64,000 nucleotides of DNA, taken from contig JALNYP010000014.1 in the NCBI GenBank assembly GCA_023229795.1, positions 4,487 to 68,486 of the forward strand, written 5' to 3'. Below are positions 26,097-34,117 of this stretch, one piece after another. Made by a program: the position numbers and the translations under genes. Every line of letters begins with the position of its first letter. Position 1 is the first letter of the stretch. The stretch is from Syntrophobacterales bacterium (lineage in GTDB: Bacteria > Desulfobacterota > Desulfobaccia > Desulfobaccales > 0-14-0-80-60-11). The notes below the pieces were generated by a model. It searched no databases, was not told the origin of the DNA, and saw only the letters and a program-made list of their open reading frames with translations.

Positions 26097-26732
26097 TTAC
26101 TCCGGCGGGAACAGCTCCACTGATTCCAGGGCGGCCAGGTCCCGGAGGGATACCATGGCCACCCGGGAAGCGACCAGGTCCAAGACCGCAAAGCTGAAAG
26201 TGGGATGCCGCTGTTCCTCCAGGGTGAAGGCCCCCGGCACGATGAGGTAGGTGGTGTCCGGTTCCAGGGTCAGGCAGGCCTGGCGCTCCCGAAATTCCTG
26301 GGGCCGCACCGCGTCGTTGGTGTAAAGCAGACGGCTGAAGGGCGGCGTAAAGCGGGTGACGCAGGGCACGTGGGTGTGTCCGTGGCAGGCCAGCAAGGGC
26401 GGGCGGTAGGTGTGGGCCCCGTGCCCGTAGGCCCGGACGCGTTCATTAAAGTGGGTCCAGATCAAGGCCCGGGTGTGGGCCAGAAAGATGCGTCCTTCCA
26501 GTTCCAGGGCCACGCCGCAGGCGGTGGCTTCGGGCATCTGGGGTCCGAAGACGTCGTACACCCAGTACAGACGGTTGGCTGGGTCCAGCGTCAGCCACGG
26601 CCGGAACGGTTCCGGCGGACAATCCCCCAGGCAAGCCAGGTGGTGCAACCCCTGGGCCTGAAAGAAGGCCAATAACGCGGGAAGGCCGGCCTGGTAAGCA
26701 TGGGTGTCAGCTACCAGCGCCAGCCTTGCCAT
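26097..26732 (-). CDS. Calcineurin-like phosphoesterase with a missing GNHD motif
   Basis: 211 residues from ATG 26732 (a GTG at 26750 is an alternative; neither has a strong ribosome site). Motif I LVADTHAY and motif II CLGDCPPEP are kept, as is the final CHGHTHVP. The central GNHD motif, which supplies an Asn metal ligand and the catalytic His, reads YDVFGP (after RLYWV). The protein may be inactive, or may use different ligands. It lies next to the tandem small Cys/His-tail genes, in the same orientation and about 40 nt downstream of one of them. Confidence 0.7.
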   Translation of the reverse strand: MARLALVADTHAYQAGLPALLAFFQAQGLHHLACLGDCPPEPFRPWLTLDPANRLYWVYDVFGPQMPEATACGVALELEGRIFLAHTRALIWTHFNERVRAYGHGAHTYRPPLLACHGHTHVPCVTRFTPPFSRLLYTNDAVRPQEFRERQACLTLEPDTTYLIVPGAFTLEEQRHPTFSFAVLDLVASRVAMVSLRDLAALESVELFPPE

Positions 26733-26772
26733 GGGTTCTCGGGCAGCCACTGAGAGTGGATAAACCCTTTAA

Positions 26773-26931
26773 TTAAGCTGACTTGGGGCCGCAGGCGTGC
26801 CCGGGATGGCCCTTCAGCCGGTCCACCAGGGCGGCCAGATACTTGATGGCCTCTTCTTTGTCCTTATCGATGACAATGGCTTCAATCTGCATAATTTCCT
26901 GGTCCGTAAACGCGATCTGCCTGTCTGCCAT
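26773..26931 (-). CDS. 52-residue protein with GHPGHACGPK tail, tandem paralogue B
   Basis: ATG 26931 with GGAAGG 9 nt upstream. It reads MADRQIAFTDQEIMQIEA, then IVIDKDKEEAIKYLAALV, then DRLKGHPGHACGPKSA. Compared with the gene at 27101-27280, identity is highest in EAIVIDKD and in the tail RLKGHPGHACGPK. The core looks like two short helices ending in a possible metal-binding His/Cys turn. No known family was recognised. It is followed 40 nt later by the degenerate phosphoesterase. Confidence 0.6.
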   Translation of the reverse strand: MADRQIAFTDQEIMQIEAIVIDKDKEEAIKYLAALVDRLKGHPGHACGPKSA

Positions 26932-27100
26932 GACTTTCACCTTCCTTTTAATCGGCGACGCGCCGTGGGCAGCGTCTGGAGTGGAGGTTGGAGAACGGGC
27001 CGCACGGCAAGCGGCCGGGCCAGCCCATCCAGTGTGGATCTCAGCCTGGAGCGGTTACGGGTCGCTTACGGCGCTGTACTAGCTTACCGGCCTCAGCGTC

Positions 27101-27280
27101 TTAACCGTGTCCCGGAGGGGTTTCGGCCACTTTGGGGCCGCAGGCGTGGCCGGGATGTCCCTTGAGGCGATCCAACAAGTCGGCCAGATACCGCAAGGCA
27201 TCATCACCATCTTTATCGATGACGATGGCCTCGACTTTCATCTGCTCCTGGTCCGAAAAGGAAATGACTTTCTGACCCAT
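27101..27280 (-). CDS. 59-residue protein with GHPGHACGPK tail, tandem paralogue A
   Basis: ATG 27280 with GGGAGG 6 nt upstream. It reads MGQKVISFSDQEQMKVEA, then IVIDKDGDDALRYLADLL, then DRLKGHPGHACGPK and a short extra tail. It aligns without gaps to the downstream paralogue up to GPK. Two copies with separate ribosome sites and mostly conservative or wobble differences argue that both are translated. The 169 nt between them show no other feature. Function unknown. Confidence 0.62.
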   Translation of the reverse strand: MGQKVISFSDQEQMKVEAIVIDKDGDDALRYLADLLDRLKGHPGHACGPKVAETPPGHG

Positions 27281-27486
27281 GTGTACCTCCCGTTAATGTA
27301 CTCGGTGAGAACAATGTAAGAGCAAGCCCTCCGGGTGTCAATAGAGAGAAGAGACATTTGCGTATTTGGAGAAATCAGGGATAATAAAGGGAGCAAGCGT
27401 TCATTTTTCCCTGGTTTTCCCGATTCGGTGGCTTGAATTCGACCCGGGTAGAGTCTACCGGTTTAAGTTTATGCGAGGTATAGGTT

Positions 27487-27840
27487 ATGCCGAAGTTATT
27501 CCAAGATCGTACGCAGGCGGCCCTGTGCCCCTTTTGCGGGGTGAAAATTCTACGGCCGGTGGAGGTGGAAGGCGGTCAGTGGTACGACTTTGCCGGGGGG
27601 TTCTGCGACTGCGGGGCGGTATTTGCCCTCGATCCCACCGCCAGGAACGGCGGGGCGGCCTTTCTCCAGGCTCTCGTCATGATCACCGACGGGGATATGG
27701 ACCGGGCTATGGGCCTGTCCGAAGGCGAGGATTATGACGTCGGCTATGTTTCGCACTATGACGTTGAGCAGCATCACGTGGACCCCCATGCCTTCGGGAC
27801 TTTGTACTTCATCCGGCCCAGGACCGGCGCTGATGGGTGA
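27487..27840 (+). CDS. Conserved hypothetical protein with CPFCG motif
   Basis: 117 residues. CPFCG near residue 14 and CDCG near residue 40 could form a zinc ribbon. The second half (MITDGDMDRAMGLSEGEDYD, then VGYVSHYDVEQHHVDPH) is acidic and His-rich and not recognised. The protein has no signal peptide or membrane segment. It starts divergently from the tandem small genes, with about 200 nt between. Likely a small cytoplasmic metal-binding protein; no function is proposed. Confidence 0.65.
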   Translation: MPKLFQDRTQAALCPFCGVKILRPVEVEGGQWYDFAGGFCDCGAVFALDPTARNGGAAFLQALVMITDGDMDRAMGLSEGEDYDVGYVSHYDVEQHHVDPHAFGTLYFIRPRTGADG

Positions 27841-27861
27841 TGTTGACCTTTAGCCGTTCAT

Positions 27862-27885
27862 GTAGGGGCGGGGTCACCCCGCCCT
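27862..27885. repeat. GTAGGGGCGGGGTCACCCCGCCC palindrome
   Basis: Inverted-orientation member of the CCCTAC-ending palindrome class (here GTAGGG at the 5' end). It lies between convergent genes and may also serve to stop transcription. Confidence 0.6.
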
Positions 27886-27907
27886 TAGCCCTTTTCCCCC
27901 AAGTCAT

Positions 27908-28918
27908 TTATTTCCCCCCGAATCTCCGCTTCGCCATCTCTGCGGCCATGGTAATTGCGGCCTTGAGGCTATCCGGGACGGCCCGCCCGGTGCCCGCCAG
28001 GTTATAGGCGGTGCCGTGGTCCACGCTGGTGCGGATGATGGGCAGGCCCAGGGTCACGTTGACCCCGTCGATGAAGTGCAACAGTTTCAGCGGGATGAGT
28101 CCCTGGTCGTGGTACATGCAGATGATGGCCGCAAACTCCCCGTGGTAGTGGCGCCAAAACAGGGTGTCGGCCGGGAAGGGGCCCTCCACCGCCAGGCCAG
28201 CGGCCTGGGCCTCCTTGACCGCGGGGATGATAATGTCGGCCTCTTCGTGGCCGAACATGCCGTCTTCGCTGGCGTGCGGGTTGAGGGCCGCCACCCCCAA
28301 AGGCACGCCGGCCAGCCCGAAGTCCCGGTCCAGGGCCCGGCTGGTGAGATGAAAGAGCCGCACCAGGCCCTCCTGGGTGAGCCGCTTGGGCACTTCGGCC
28401 AGGGCGCAGTGGATGGTGGCCAGGACCACCCGGAAGTCGCCCCCGGCCAGCATCATGGCAAACTCGGGGGTGCCGGTTTTCTTCGCCAAAAGCTCGGTGT
28501 GGCCGGGATAGTCGTAACCCGAAAGTTTCATGGCAATCTTGCTGATGGGCGCGGTGACCAGGCCTGAGACCTTTTGCAACTGGGCCAGATCAATGGCGGC
28601 CAGGATATAGCTGACCATGGCCGCACCGGAAGCCGGGGTGGGGCGGCCGTATTCCAGGTCTTTAGGCCCCAGTTGGGACAGGGCCATGAGGTCCAGGGTT
28701 CCCGACTGATAGCGCCCCATCCCCGGGCGGTCCGCCAGGTTGATGGTGAGATGCGGGTCCAGGGCCAGGCGGGCCCGTTCCAGGGCGCTGAGGTCGCCGA
28801 TGATCAGCGGCCGGCAGATCTGGTACATGCGGGCGTCCGCCAGGGCCTTGATGATGATCTCGGGCCCCACGCCCACCGGGTCGCCCATGGTAATCGCCAA
28901 AATAGGTCTTGAAGGCAT
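27908..28918 (-). CDS. pdxA: 4-hydroxythreonine-4-phosphate dehydrogenase
   Basis: 336 residues. PILAITMGDPVGVGPEII is the PdxA start. Metal and substrate motifs include YPGHTELLA, NPHASEDGMFGHEE and CMYHDQGLIPLKLL, and GLPIIRTSVDHGTAYNLAG ends the fold. It oxidises 4-phosphohydroxythreonine in the DXP-dependent pyridoxal phosphate pathway. The ATG at 28918 fits the family; an upstream in-frame extension is the opposite side of the phosphoesterase gene. It starts 4 nt after the stop of that gene, so the two form an operon. Confidence 0.95.
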   Translation of the reverse strand: MPSRPILAITMGDPVGVGPEIIIKALADARMYQICRPLIIGDLSALERARLALDPHLTINLADRPGMGRYQSGTLDLMALSQLGPKDLEYGRPTPASGAAMVSYILAAIDLAQLQKVSGLVTAPISKIAMKLSGYDYPGHTELLAKKTGTPEFAMMLAGGDFRVVLATIHCALAEVPKRLTQEGLVRLFHLTSRALDRDFGLAGVPLGVAALNPHASEDGMFGHEEADIIIPAVKEAQAAGLAVEGPFPADTLFWRHYHGEFAAIICMYHDQGLIPLKLLHFIDGVNVTLGLPIIRTSVDHGTAYNLAGTGRAVPDSLKAAITMAAEMAKRRFGGK

Positions 28919-28922
28919 ATCG

Positions 28923-29786
28923 TTATGGCCGTCCTTCCGCAGAGATGCGCTGCACCTGGATGCGTATCTTTCCCCCTTCCAGGGTGACTTTGAGGTAGTG
29001 ATAAAAAAAATGCTGGGGATCGGTGCCGTATAAGGGGGCCCCGGCCCCGGCGGTGATGGTGTAGGGGACTCCGTCCCAGGTCCCGTCAAAGTAGCCGTGG
29101 ATATGGCCGGCAAAGACCCGGGTGACCCCGTAGCGGGCGAAGAGTTCCAGCAGCCTGGCTCCCGCCGCCTCCGGCAGGGCGTGAGGCTTTTGCCCTTCCC
29201 GGGGGTCAAAGAGCGGGATATGCAGGAACACCAGGCGGGTCTGGTAAGCCTGGGATTTTTTCAGCTCCGCCTCCAGCCAGCCCCACTCGGACTCGCCGCC
29301 GGGCTCCACGTCGTTGATGACGATGAAATAGTTGTCCTTGATCTGAAAGGCATAGTGATCGGGGCCGAAAATCCCGCGATACACCGCGGAGTTCCGTTCC
29401 TGGTCCAGATCATGGTTGCCGATCACCGTCAGCAGGGGCAGGCGCAGGTGGCGGCGGACCCGGCTCAGAAAGTCGCCGAAGCTCTCCGGGCTGCCGCTCT
29501 CCACCAGGTCGCCCACGTCGATGGCAAAGGCCAGGCCGGGCTCCTGGTCCAGGCGCTTGAGAACTGCCTCGAAGACCGCGGGATTGCTGCGGTTATCCCC
29601 CAGGACCGCAAAGGTCAAGGCGTTCCCAGCGGGAACCTTGATCCGCTCCAGATTGCTCCGGTTCCAATCCCCGGCCGGCAGCGCGCCGGCGTCGGCCGCC
29701 AGACCGGCTCCGGCCCAGGCCAGGAGGCCGCAGACGATCAGGCAGACCTTAACAAGGGAGAGTTTCCGGTCTCTTGCAGACCTCAT
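28923..29786 (-). CDS. Exported calcineurin-like metallophosphoesterase
   Basis: 287 residues with a signal peptide (VKVCLIVCGLLAWAGAGLAA). All metal motifs are present: FAVLGDNRSN, DVGDLVESG, VIGNHDLD, FLHIPLFD and FAGHIHGYFDG. It is a periplasmic or surface enzyme of the purple-acid-phosphatase-like group; the substrate is unknown. It is directly upstream of pdxA in the same operon, with no obvious functional link. Confidence 0.88.
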   Translation of the reverse strand: MRSARDRKLSLVKVCLIVCGLLAWAGAGLAADAGALPAGDWNRSNLERIKVPAGNALTFAVLGDNRSNPAVFEAVLKRLDQEPGLAFAIDVGDLVESGSPESFGDFLSRVRRHLRLPLLTVIGNHDLDQERNSAVYRGIFGPDHYAFQIKDNYFIVINDVEPGGESEWGWLEAELKKSQAYQTRLVFLHIPLFDPREGQKPHALPEAAGARLLELFARYGVTRVFAGHIHGYFDGTWDGVPYTITAGAGAPLYGTDPQHFFYHYLKVTLEGGKIRIQVQRISAEGRP

Positions 29787-29917
29787 GCTTTCTGCCCTCC
29801 TGATTTACTCCGCCTCGCCGGCCGGGTCAGGCCCGGCTTAACTTTTTCCATGCAATCCTCCGGCCAGGTATGCCACAATAGCTATTACCAAATATACGGC
29901 AGACGGGGTCCGTGTCA

Positions 29918-30745
29918 ATGACAGAACTGGCAAAAACGCGGTTGGCGGAAAGCAAGCTGGGTTTCATCGGGGTCGGCAGCATGGGCGGGGCCATCATCCG
30001 GGGCCTGCTGGCCGGGGGCCGGGTGACCCGGGAGAACCTGGTCTATTATGACCCGGACCCGGCCCGGCAGGCCCAGATGGATGAACTGGGGGTGGAAGCC
30101 GCCCTGGATACCGCGGAGGTGATGCACGCCCCGGTGGTGGTGCTGGCGGTCAAGCCCCAGGTAATGCCCGCGGTCCTGGCCGGCGTCAAGGAGTTCGCCC
30201 GGCCCTGGCACCTGATGATTTCCATCGCCGCCGGGGTCCCCCTGCAAGTCCTGGAAGCGGCCTTGCCCGAATCCCGGCTGATCCGGGTCATGCCCAACGC
30301 CCCCACCCTGGTGGGGGCCGGGATGGCGGCCCTGGCCCCAGGGCGCGGCGCCACTTCGGAAGACTTGGCCCTGGGCCTGGAACTTTTTGGGGCCGTGGGT
30401 CAGGCCGTGATAATCGAAGAGCGGCTGATGGATGCGGTCACCGGCTTGAGCGGCAGCGGCCCGGCCTTTGTGGCCGTCTTCATCGAGGCCCTGGCCGATG
30501 GCGGCGTCAAAATGGGCCTGCCCCGCCCCCTGGCCCTGACCCTGGCCACCCAGACCGTGCTGGGCTCGGCCCGCCTCTGCCTGGAAGAGCGGCTGCACCC
30601 GGCCCTGTTGAAGGACATGGTGACCTCGCCGGGCGGCACCACCATCGCCGGCCTCCATGCCCTGGAATGCAGCGGCTTTCGGGGCGCGGTCATGGACGCG
30701 GTCACCGCGGCCGCGGCGCGCTCGAAAGAACTGGGTCAGGCCTGA
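29918..30745 (+). CDS. proC: Pyrroline-5-carboxylate reductase
   Basis: 275 residues. The NADPH-binding loop is LGFIGVGSMGGAIIRGLL, followed by VLAVKPQVM and RVMPNAPTLVGAG. The C-terminal dimerisation domain has GLSGSGPAFVAVFIEAL and MVTSPGGTTIAGLHALE. It makes the last step of proline synthesis. The ATG at 29918 has ACGGGG about 10 nt upstream; a GTG 6 nt earlier would place that site too close. Confidence 0.94.
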   Translation: MTELAKTRLAESKLGFIGVGSMGGAIIRGLLAGGRVTRENLVYYDPDPARQAQMDELGVEAALDTAEVMHAPVVVLAVKPQVMPAVLAGVKEFARPWHLMISIAAGVPLQVLEAALPESRLIRVMPNAPTLVGAGMAALAPGRGATSEDLALGLELFGAVGQAVIIEERLMDAVTGLSGSGPAFVAVFIEALADGGVKMGLPRPLALTLATQTVLGSARLCLEERLHPALLKDMVTSPGGTTIAGLHALECSGFRGAVMDAVTAAAARSKELGQA

Positions 30746-30810
30746 AATCAAGGCAATATCCTGAGGCCATTGACCCGATAGTCACTGACCGCGGAAAGTT
30801 GAGAGCTATT

Positions 30811-31482
30811 ATGCTGGAAATCAAGGCCATCGGCATCGGGGGCATCGGCTGCGCCCTGCTTCCCTTTCTCTGCCGCTTCCTGCAATATGCCAATGAGCCG
30901 GCCCGCCTCACCCTCATCGACGGCGACCGGTTCGAGCGCAGCAATGCTGCGCGCCAGGCCTTCTCCCGCCTGGGCAACAAGGCCGAAGTCAAGGCCCTGG
31001 AGTTGGCCCAGGAGTTCGAGGCCCTGGCCTTCCGGTCGGCGCCGGAATATGTGACCGAAGACAACGCGGCCCGGCTCATCCTCCCCGGCGACCTGGTCTT
31101 CCTGATGGTGGACAACCACGCCTCCCGCGGCCTGGTGAGCCGCCATGCCGCCAATCTGGCCGATCTTACCCTGATCTCCGGCGGCAACGATTATGAAGAC
31201 GGCAACGTCCAGATCTACGTCCGCAAGCAGGGCCAGGACCTCACCCCGGCTCTCACCCGCTACCATCCCGAGATTGCCGCGCCCCAGGACCAAAACCCCG
31301 CCACCATGTCCTGCGAAGAACTGATGGCGGCCGGCGCCCCCCAACTGCTGTTCACCAATCTCATGGTGGCCTCCCTGATGCTGAACGCCTTTTATGCGCT
31401 TCGGCAGGGACAGATGAACTACTCCGAGGTCTATCTGGATATCCTGCAAAACGTCAGCCGGGCGGTGGCCCGGCCGGTTTAG
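30811..31482 (+). CDS. Stand-alone E1-like adenylyltransferase (ThiF/HesA/MoeB fold)
   Basis: 223 residues. The nucleotide loop is IGIGGIGCALLPFL. DGDRFERSNAARQAFSRLGNK matches the E1 D-x-(V/R)-x-x-SN-x-x-RQ-x(6)-G-x-x-K motif with its Arg and Lys. DNHASRGLVSRHA follows as the adenylate-binding D-x-x-x-x-R segment. ATMSCEELMAAGAPQLLFTN near residue 170 recalls ThiF proteins of PRTRC-type gene sets, from memory. No ubiquitin-like, E2-like or ThiS gene is adjacent. It lies 65 nt after proC in the same direction. The partner is unknown. Confidence 0.75.
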   Translation: MLEIKAIGIGGIGCALLPFLCRFLQYANEPARLTLIDGDRFERSNAARQAFSRLGNKAEVKALELAQEFEALAFRSAPEYVTEDNAARLILPGDLVFLMVDNHASRGLVSRHAANLADLTLISGGNDYEDGNVQIYVRKQGQDLTPALTRYHPEIAAPQDQNPATMSCEELMAAGAPQLLFTNLMVASLMLNAFYALRQGQMNYSEVYLDILQNVSRAVARPV

Positions 31483-31485
31483 CCC

Positions 31486-31531
31486 TTAGGGGCGGACTTG
31501 CTTGAGGGCGGACACTCAGGTCCGCCCCTAC
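31486..31531. repeat. Interrupted GGGGCGGAC/GTCCGCCCC palindrome ending in CCTAC
   Basis: The arms GGGGCGGAC and GTCCGCCCC are separated by about 22 nt that include a partial internal copy. It lies between the E1-like gene and the transpeptidase gene. Confidence 0.55.
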
Positions 31532-31541
31532 AGTTGAATTG

Positions 31542-32012
31542 ATGAAGAAATCTAGTTATTGCCTGGTCATCATTCTCTGCATTCTTCTCTCCGCCCTCCC
31601 ATCTCCTGCTCTAGACGTGTTCCAACAGTATGAAAAAGTGATTTGGATTGATCAAATCAGGCAGGCCGGAGTCGCCTACGAACACGGCAAAAAGCTGGAC
31701 GAATTTCCCCTCATCACCGGCGATGATGAAACTCCCACCCCGCCGGGAATCTATGTGGTAAGGGTGAAGGATGCCGATTATTATTCCCGCACCTACGATA
31801 CCCCCATGCCGTACTCCATATTTTTCGATTTTAAGGGCAAAAGAGCCATTCACGAAGGAGAAGTGCCTGAGCCCGGAGTGAAGAAAGACTGGGCGACGCA
31901 CGGCTGTATTCACGTGGAACAGCCATATATTGAATGGCTGTTTGATTGGGCGGAGGAAGGTAAAACCGCGGTGGTGATTTACGGCGCCAGAGATGATGAT
32001 GAGGCGGATTGA
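31542..32012 (+). CDS. Exported L,D-transpeptidase (YkuD-like)
   Basis: 156 residues from ATG 31542, with a signal peptide (YCLVIILCILLSALPSPALD). PTPPGIYVVRVKDAD and AIHEGEV precede the active-site segment WATHGCIHVEQPYIEWLFDW. This has the H-G-C core of the YkuD S-H-G-C-x-R/N motif, with Thr for Ser and His in place of the Arg/Asn. It is short for the family, a bare catalytic domain. Likely crosslinks or trims peptidoglycan in the periplasm. No strong ribosome site is seen. It ends just before a strong bidirectional terminator. Confidence 0.78.
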   Translation: MKKSSYCLVIILCILLSALPSPALDVFQQYEKVIWIDQIRQAGVAYEHGKKLDEFPLITGDDETPTPPGIYVVRVKDADYYSRTYDTPMPYSIFFDFKGKRAIHEGEVPEPGVKKDWATHGCIHVEQPYIEWLFDWAEEGKTAVVIYGARDDDEAD

Positions 32013-32024
32013 GGGGCGACCCCG

Positions 32025-32056
32025 AAAAAAAGCCCGGCGCGAGCCGGGCTTTTTTT
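32025..32056. terminator. Bidirectional intrinsic terminator
   Basis: AGCCCGGC (32031-32038) pairs with GCCGGGCT (32043-32050) around a GCGA loop. An A7 run precedes it and a T7 run follows. It serves the transpeptidase gene on the plus strand and the small exported protein gene on the minus strand, whose stops lie 12 and 18 nt away. Confidence 0.95.
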
Positions 32057-32074
32057 GCAAAAATGATCCTAAAC

Positions 32075-32506
32075 TTAGCAGGGCGGTCTTTTGGCCTTGC
32101 GTTTGATGCGGCGCTTAAGCTTGGTGGGCGTGGCGCGGGGCTCCTCCACTTTGACGATCTCTTCCATGAAATCGTATTTCTTGCACATGAAGGGGAACTG
32201 CTGGGGTTTGGCCTGGATTTTCAGGCAATAAAACGGCTGGCCGTCGCGATAGGCCGTCACGTCCGCTTTCTGAGCCCAGGTGATATATTCTATCCAGCCG
32301 AAAGGCGGAATGGTCACGGTGCCGAGGCTGTTTTTCGAAGGGATGGAGACCTCGTACCTGGTACAGTTCCTGATGATGCCCTTATAGGGGGCGTAACCCG
32401 TAGACCCGGCCAGGGCCAGGACCTCGAGCTGGGTGGGCTGGTCCACGGCCGCCGCCAGGCCGGCAGAAGCCAGAATAATTCCCATGATGCAGGCGAGGAT
32501 TCTCAT
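32075..32506 (-). CDS. Small exported protein of unknown function
   Basis: 143 residues from ATG 32506, preceded by AAGGA 8 nt upstream; an ATG 9 nt earlier is possible. The signal peptide is RILACIMGIILASAGLAAA. The mature part is rich in aromatic and basic residues with three Cys, and ends in a very basic tail (KLKRRIKRKAKRPPC). No domain was recognised. Its gene converges on the bidirectional terminator at 32025-32056. Confidence 0.6.
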   Translation of the reverse strand: MRILACIMGIILASAGLAAAVDQPTQLEVLALAGSTGYAPYKGIIRNCTRYEVSIPSKNSLGTVTIPPFGWIEYITWAQKADVTAYRDGQPFYCLKIQAKPQQFPFMCKKYDFMEEIVKVEEPRATPTKLKRRIKRKAKRPPC

Positions 32507-32829
32507 CTTACCCATCCTTTCGCAGATGCTTAATTTGCCCAGGCGTTCCCAGCCGCGCGCCAAGGCCGGCCAGGCGAGGCTAATCGCCGGGTCCTCTGTT
32601 ACCGTGTAAGGGCTTTTCCAATCCTTGTCAAGCAATTTCTCAGGAAATTCCCATTGTTCCGGGCCAAGGCGAACTACCTCCGGTCTTCTCTACTACGGCA
32701 GTTTTGATTATTCTCCGGAAGCAAGCCCCGAGTAAATCGGGCTATCCCTGATTTTACCCTTCCAAATGGCTTAATCTGGGCTTATGTCAGTCGCGGCGAA
32801 ATTTGGGGAATTCTTACGGCAAGCGAAAA

Positions 32830-32853
32830 GGGCACGGCACGCCGTGCCCCTAC
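32830..32853. repeat. GGGCACGGCACGCCGTGCCCCTAC palindrome, copy 1
   Basis: The identical 24-nt sequence recurs at 43142-43165. It lies in the region between ispG and the small exported protein gene (32507-32904), which otherwise holds no gene. Confidence 0.8.
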
Positions 32854-32904
32854 AGGGAATTGCCTTAATGAAATATTTTGCTGCAGGGTGGCTCCGGCTG
32901 CCGC

Positions 32905-34014
32905 TTAATCCTTCTCCGGCAACTCCACCGCCTGGCCGGTGAGGGCCGCCACTTCGGTGAGCAGGACGCGCAAAAGTTCGGCCTCGGGCACCTGACGCAC
33001 CACTTCGCCTTTCTTGAACAGCAGCCCCACGCCGGCGCCGCCGGCGATACCCACGTCGGCCTCCCGGGCCTCTCCGGGGCCGTTGACCACGCAGCCCATG
33101 ATGGCCACCTTAAGGGGCGCGGTCACGGCCAGCAGGCGGCGTTCGACTTCTTCGGCCAGAGAGAACAGGTCGATGCGGCAGCGGCCGCAGGTGGGGCAGG
33201 AGATCAATTCCACCCCCCGTTCCCTTAAATGCAGGGCTCTGAGGATCTCGTAGGCCACCCGGATTTCTTCCACCGGGTCCCGGGTCAGCGACACCCGCAT
33301 GGTGTCGCCGATGCCCTTGGCCAGCAACATGCCGATGCCCAGAGCGGATTTTACCGTGCCGGCGATGAGGCCGCCGGCTTCGGTCACGCCCAGGTGGAGG
33401 GGATAGTCCGTGTGGCGGGAGAGTTCCTCGTAGGCTGCCACCGTGGTTAAGACATCGGAGGATTTGAGCGAAATTTTAAAATTAAAAAAACCCCAAGCTT
33501 CGAATTGCTCAACCCAGCGCATGGCGCTGGCGGCCAGCGCGGGGGCGGTGGGCGCGCCGTATTGGGCCAACAGATCGGCCTCCAATGAGCCGGCGTTCAC
33601 CCCCAGGCGCAGGGGAATACCCCGCTCCCGGCAGGCCTCCACCACTAGCTTGGTTTTTTCGGCGCCGCCCAGGTTGCCGGGGTTGATGCGGATGGCGTCG
33701 GCGCCCTGCTCCAGAGAGGCCAGGGCCAGGCGGTAATTAAAGTGGATGTCGGCGATCAGGGGCAGGGGGCTTTCCCGCTTGATGGCGCCGAAGGCGGCCG
33801 CCGCGTCCTGATCGGGCACGGCCAGGCGGGCCACTTCGCAGCCCGCCGCGGCCAGGCGCCTGATCTGGGCCAAGGTCGCTTCGACTTCCCGGGTGTCGGT
33901 GTTGGTCATGGATTGCACCACCACCGGGGCCCCGCCGCCGATCTGGACCGGGCCGACGAAGATGGCCCGGGTGGGTTGGCGCGGTATCTGCATAGCTTCT
34001 TTAGTATGAGACAT
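32905..34014 (-). CDS. ispG: 4-hydroxy-3-methylbut-2-en-1-yl diphosphate synthase
   Basis: 369 residues. PIQIGGGAPVVVQSMTNTDT-type start (here VGPVQIGGGAPVVVQSM), TIM-barrel body with ADIHFNYRLAL and RINPGNLG, and the Fe4S4 ligands in SCPTCGRC and GCVVNGPGEA. It converts MEcPP to HMBPP in the MEP isoprenoid pathway, which gives the lipid carriers and quinone side chains. It is encoded singly. Confidence 0.96.
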   Translation of the reverse strand: MSHTKEAMQIPRQPTRAIFVGPVQIGGGAPVVVQSMTNTDTREVEATLAQIRRLAAAGCEVARLAVPDQDAAAAFGAIKRESPLPLIADIHFNYRLALASLEQGADAIRINPGNLGGAEKTKLVVEACRERGIPLRLGVNAGSLEADLLAQYGAPTAPALAASAMRWVEQFEAWGFFNFKISLKSSDVLTTVAAYEELSRHTDYPLHLGVTEAGGLIAGTVKSALGIGMLLAKGIGDTMRVSLTRDPVEEIRVAYEILRALHLRERGVELISCPTCGRCRIDLFSLAEEVERRLLAVTAPLKVAIMGCVVNGPGEAREADVGIAGGAGVGLLFKKGEVVRQVPEAELLRVLLTEVAALTGQAVELPEKD

Positions 34015-34117
34015 AATTTAGGCAGATTTTAACGGAATCGGCCGCGGGCCGCAAGTTGGCCCCCAAATATCCCTTGCCACCGACCGCTTCTACGGCTCCC
34101 TGCCTACGGCTTACGGC

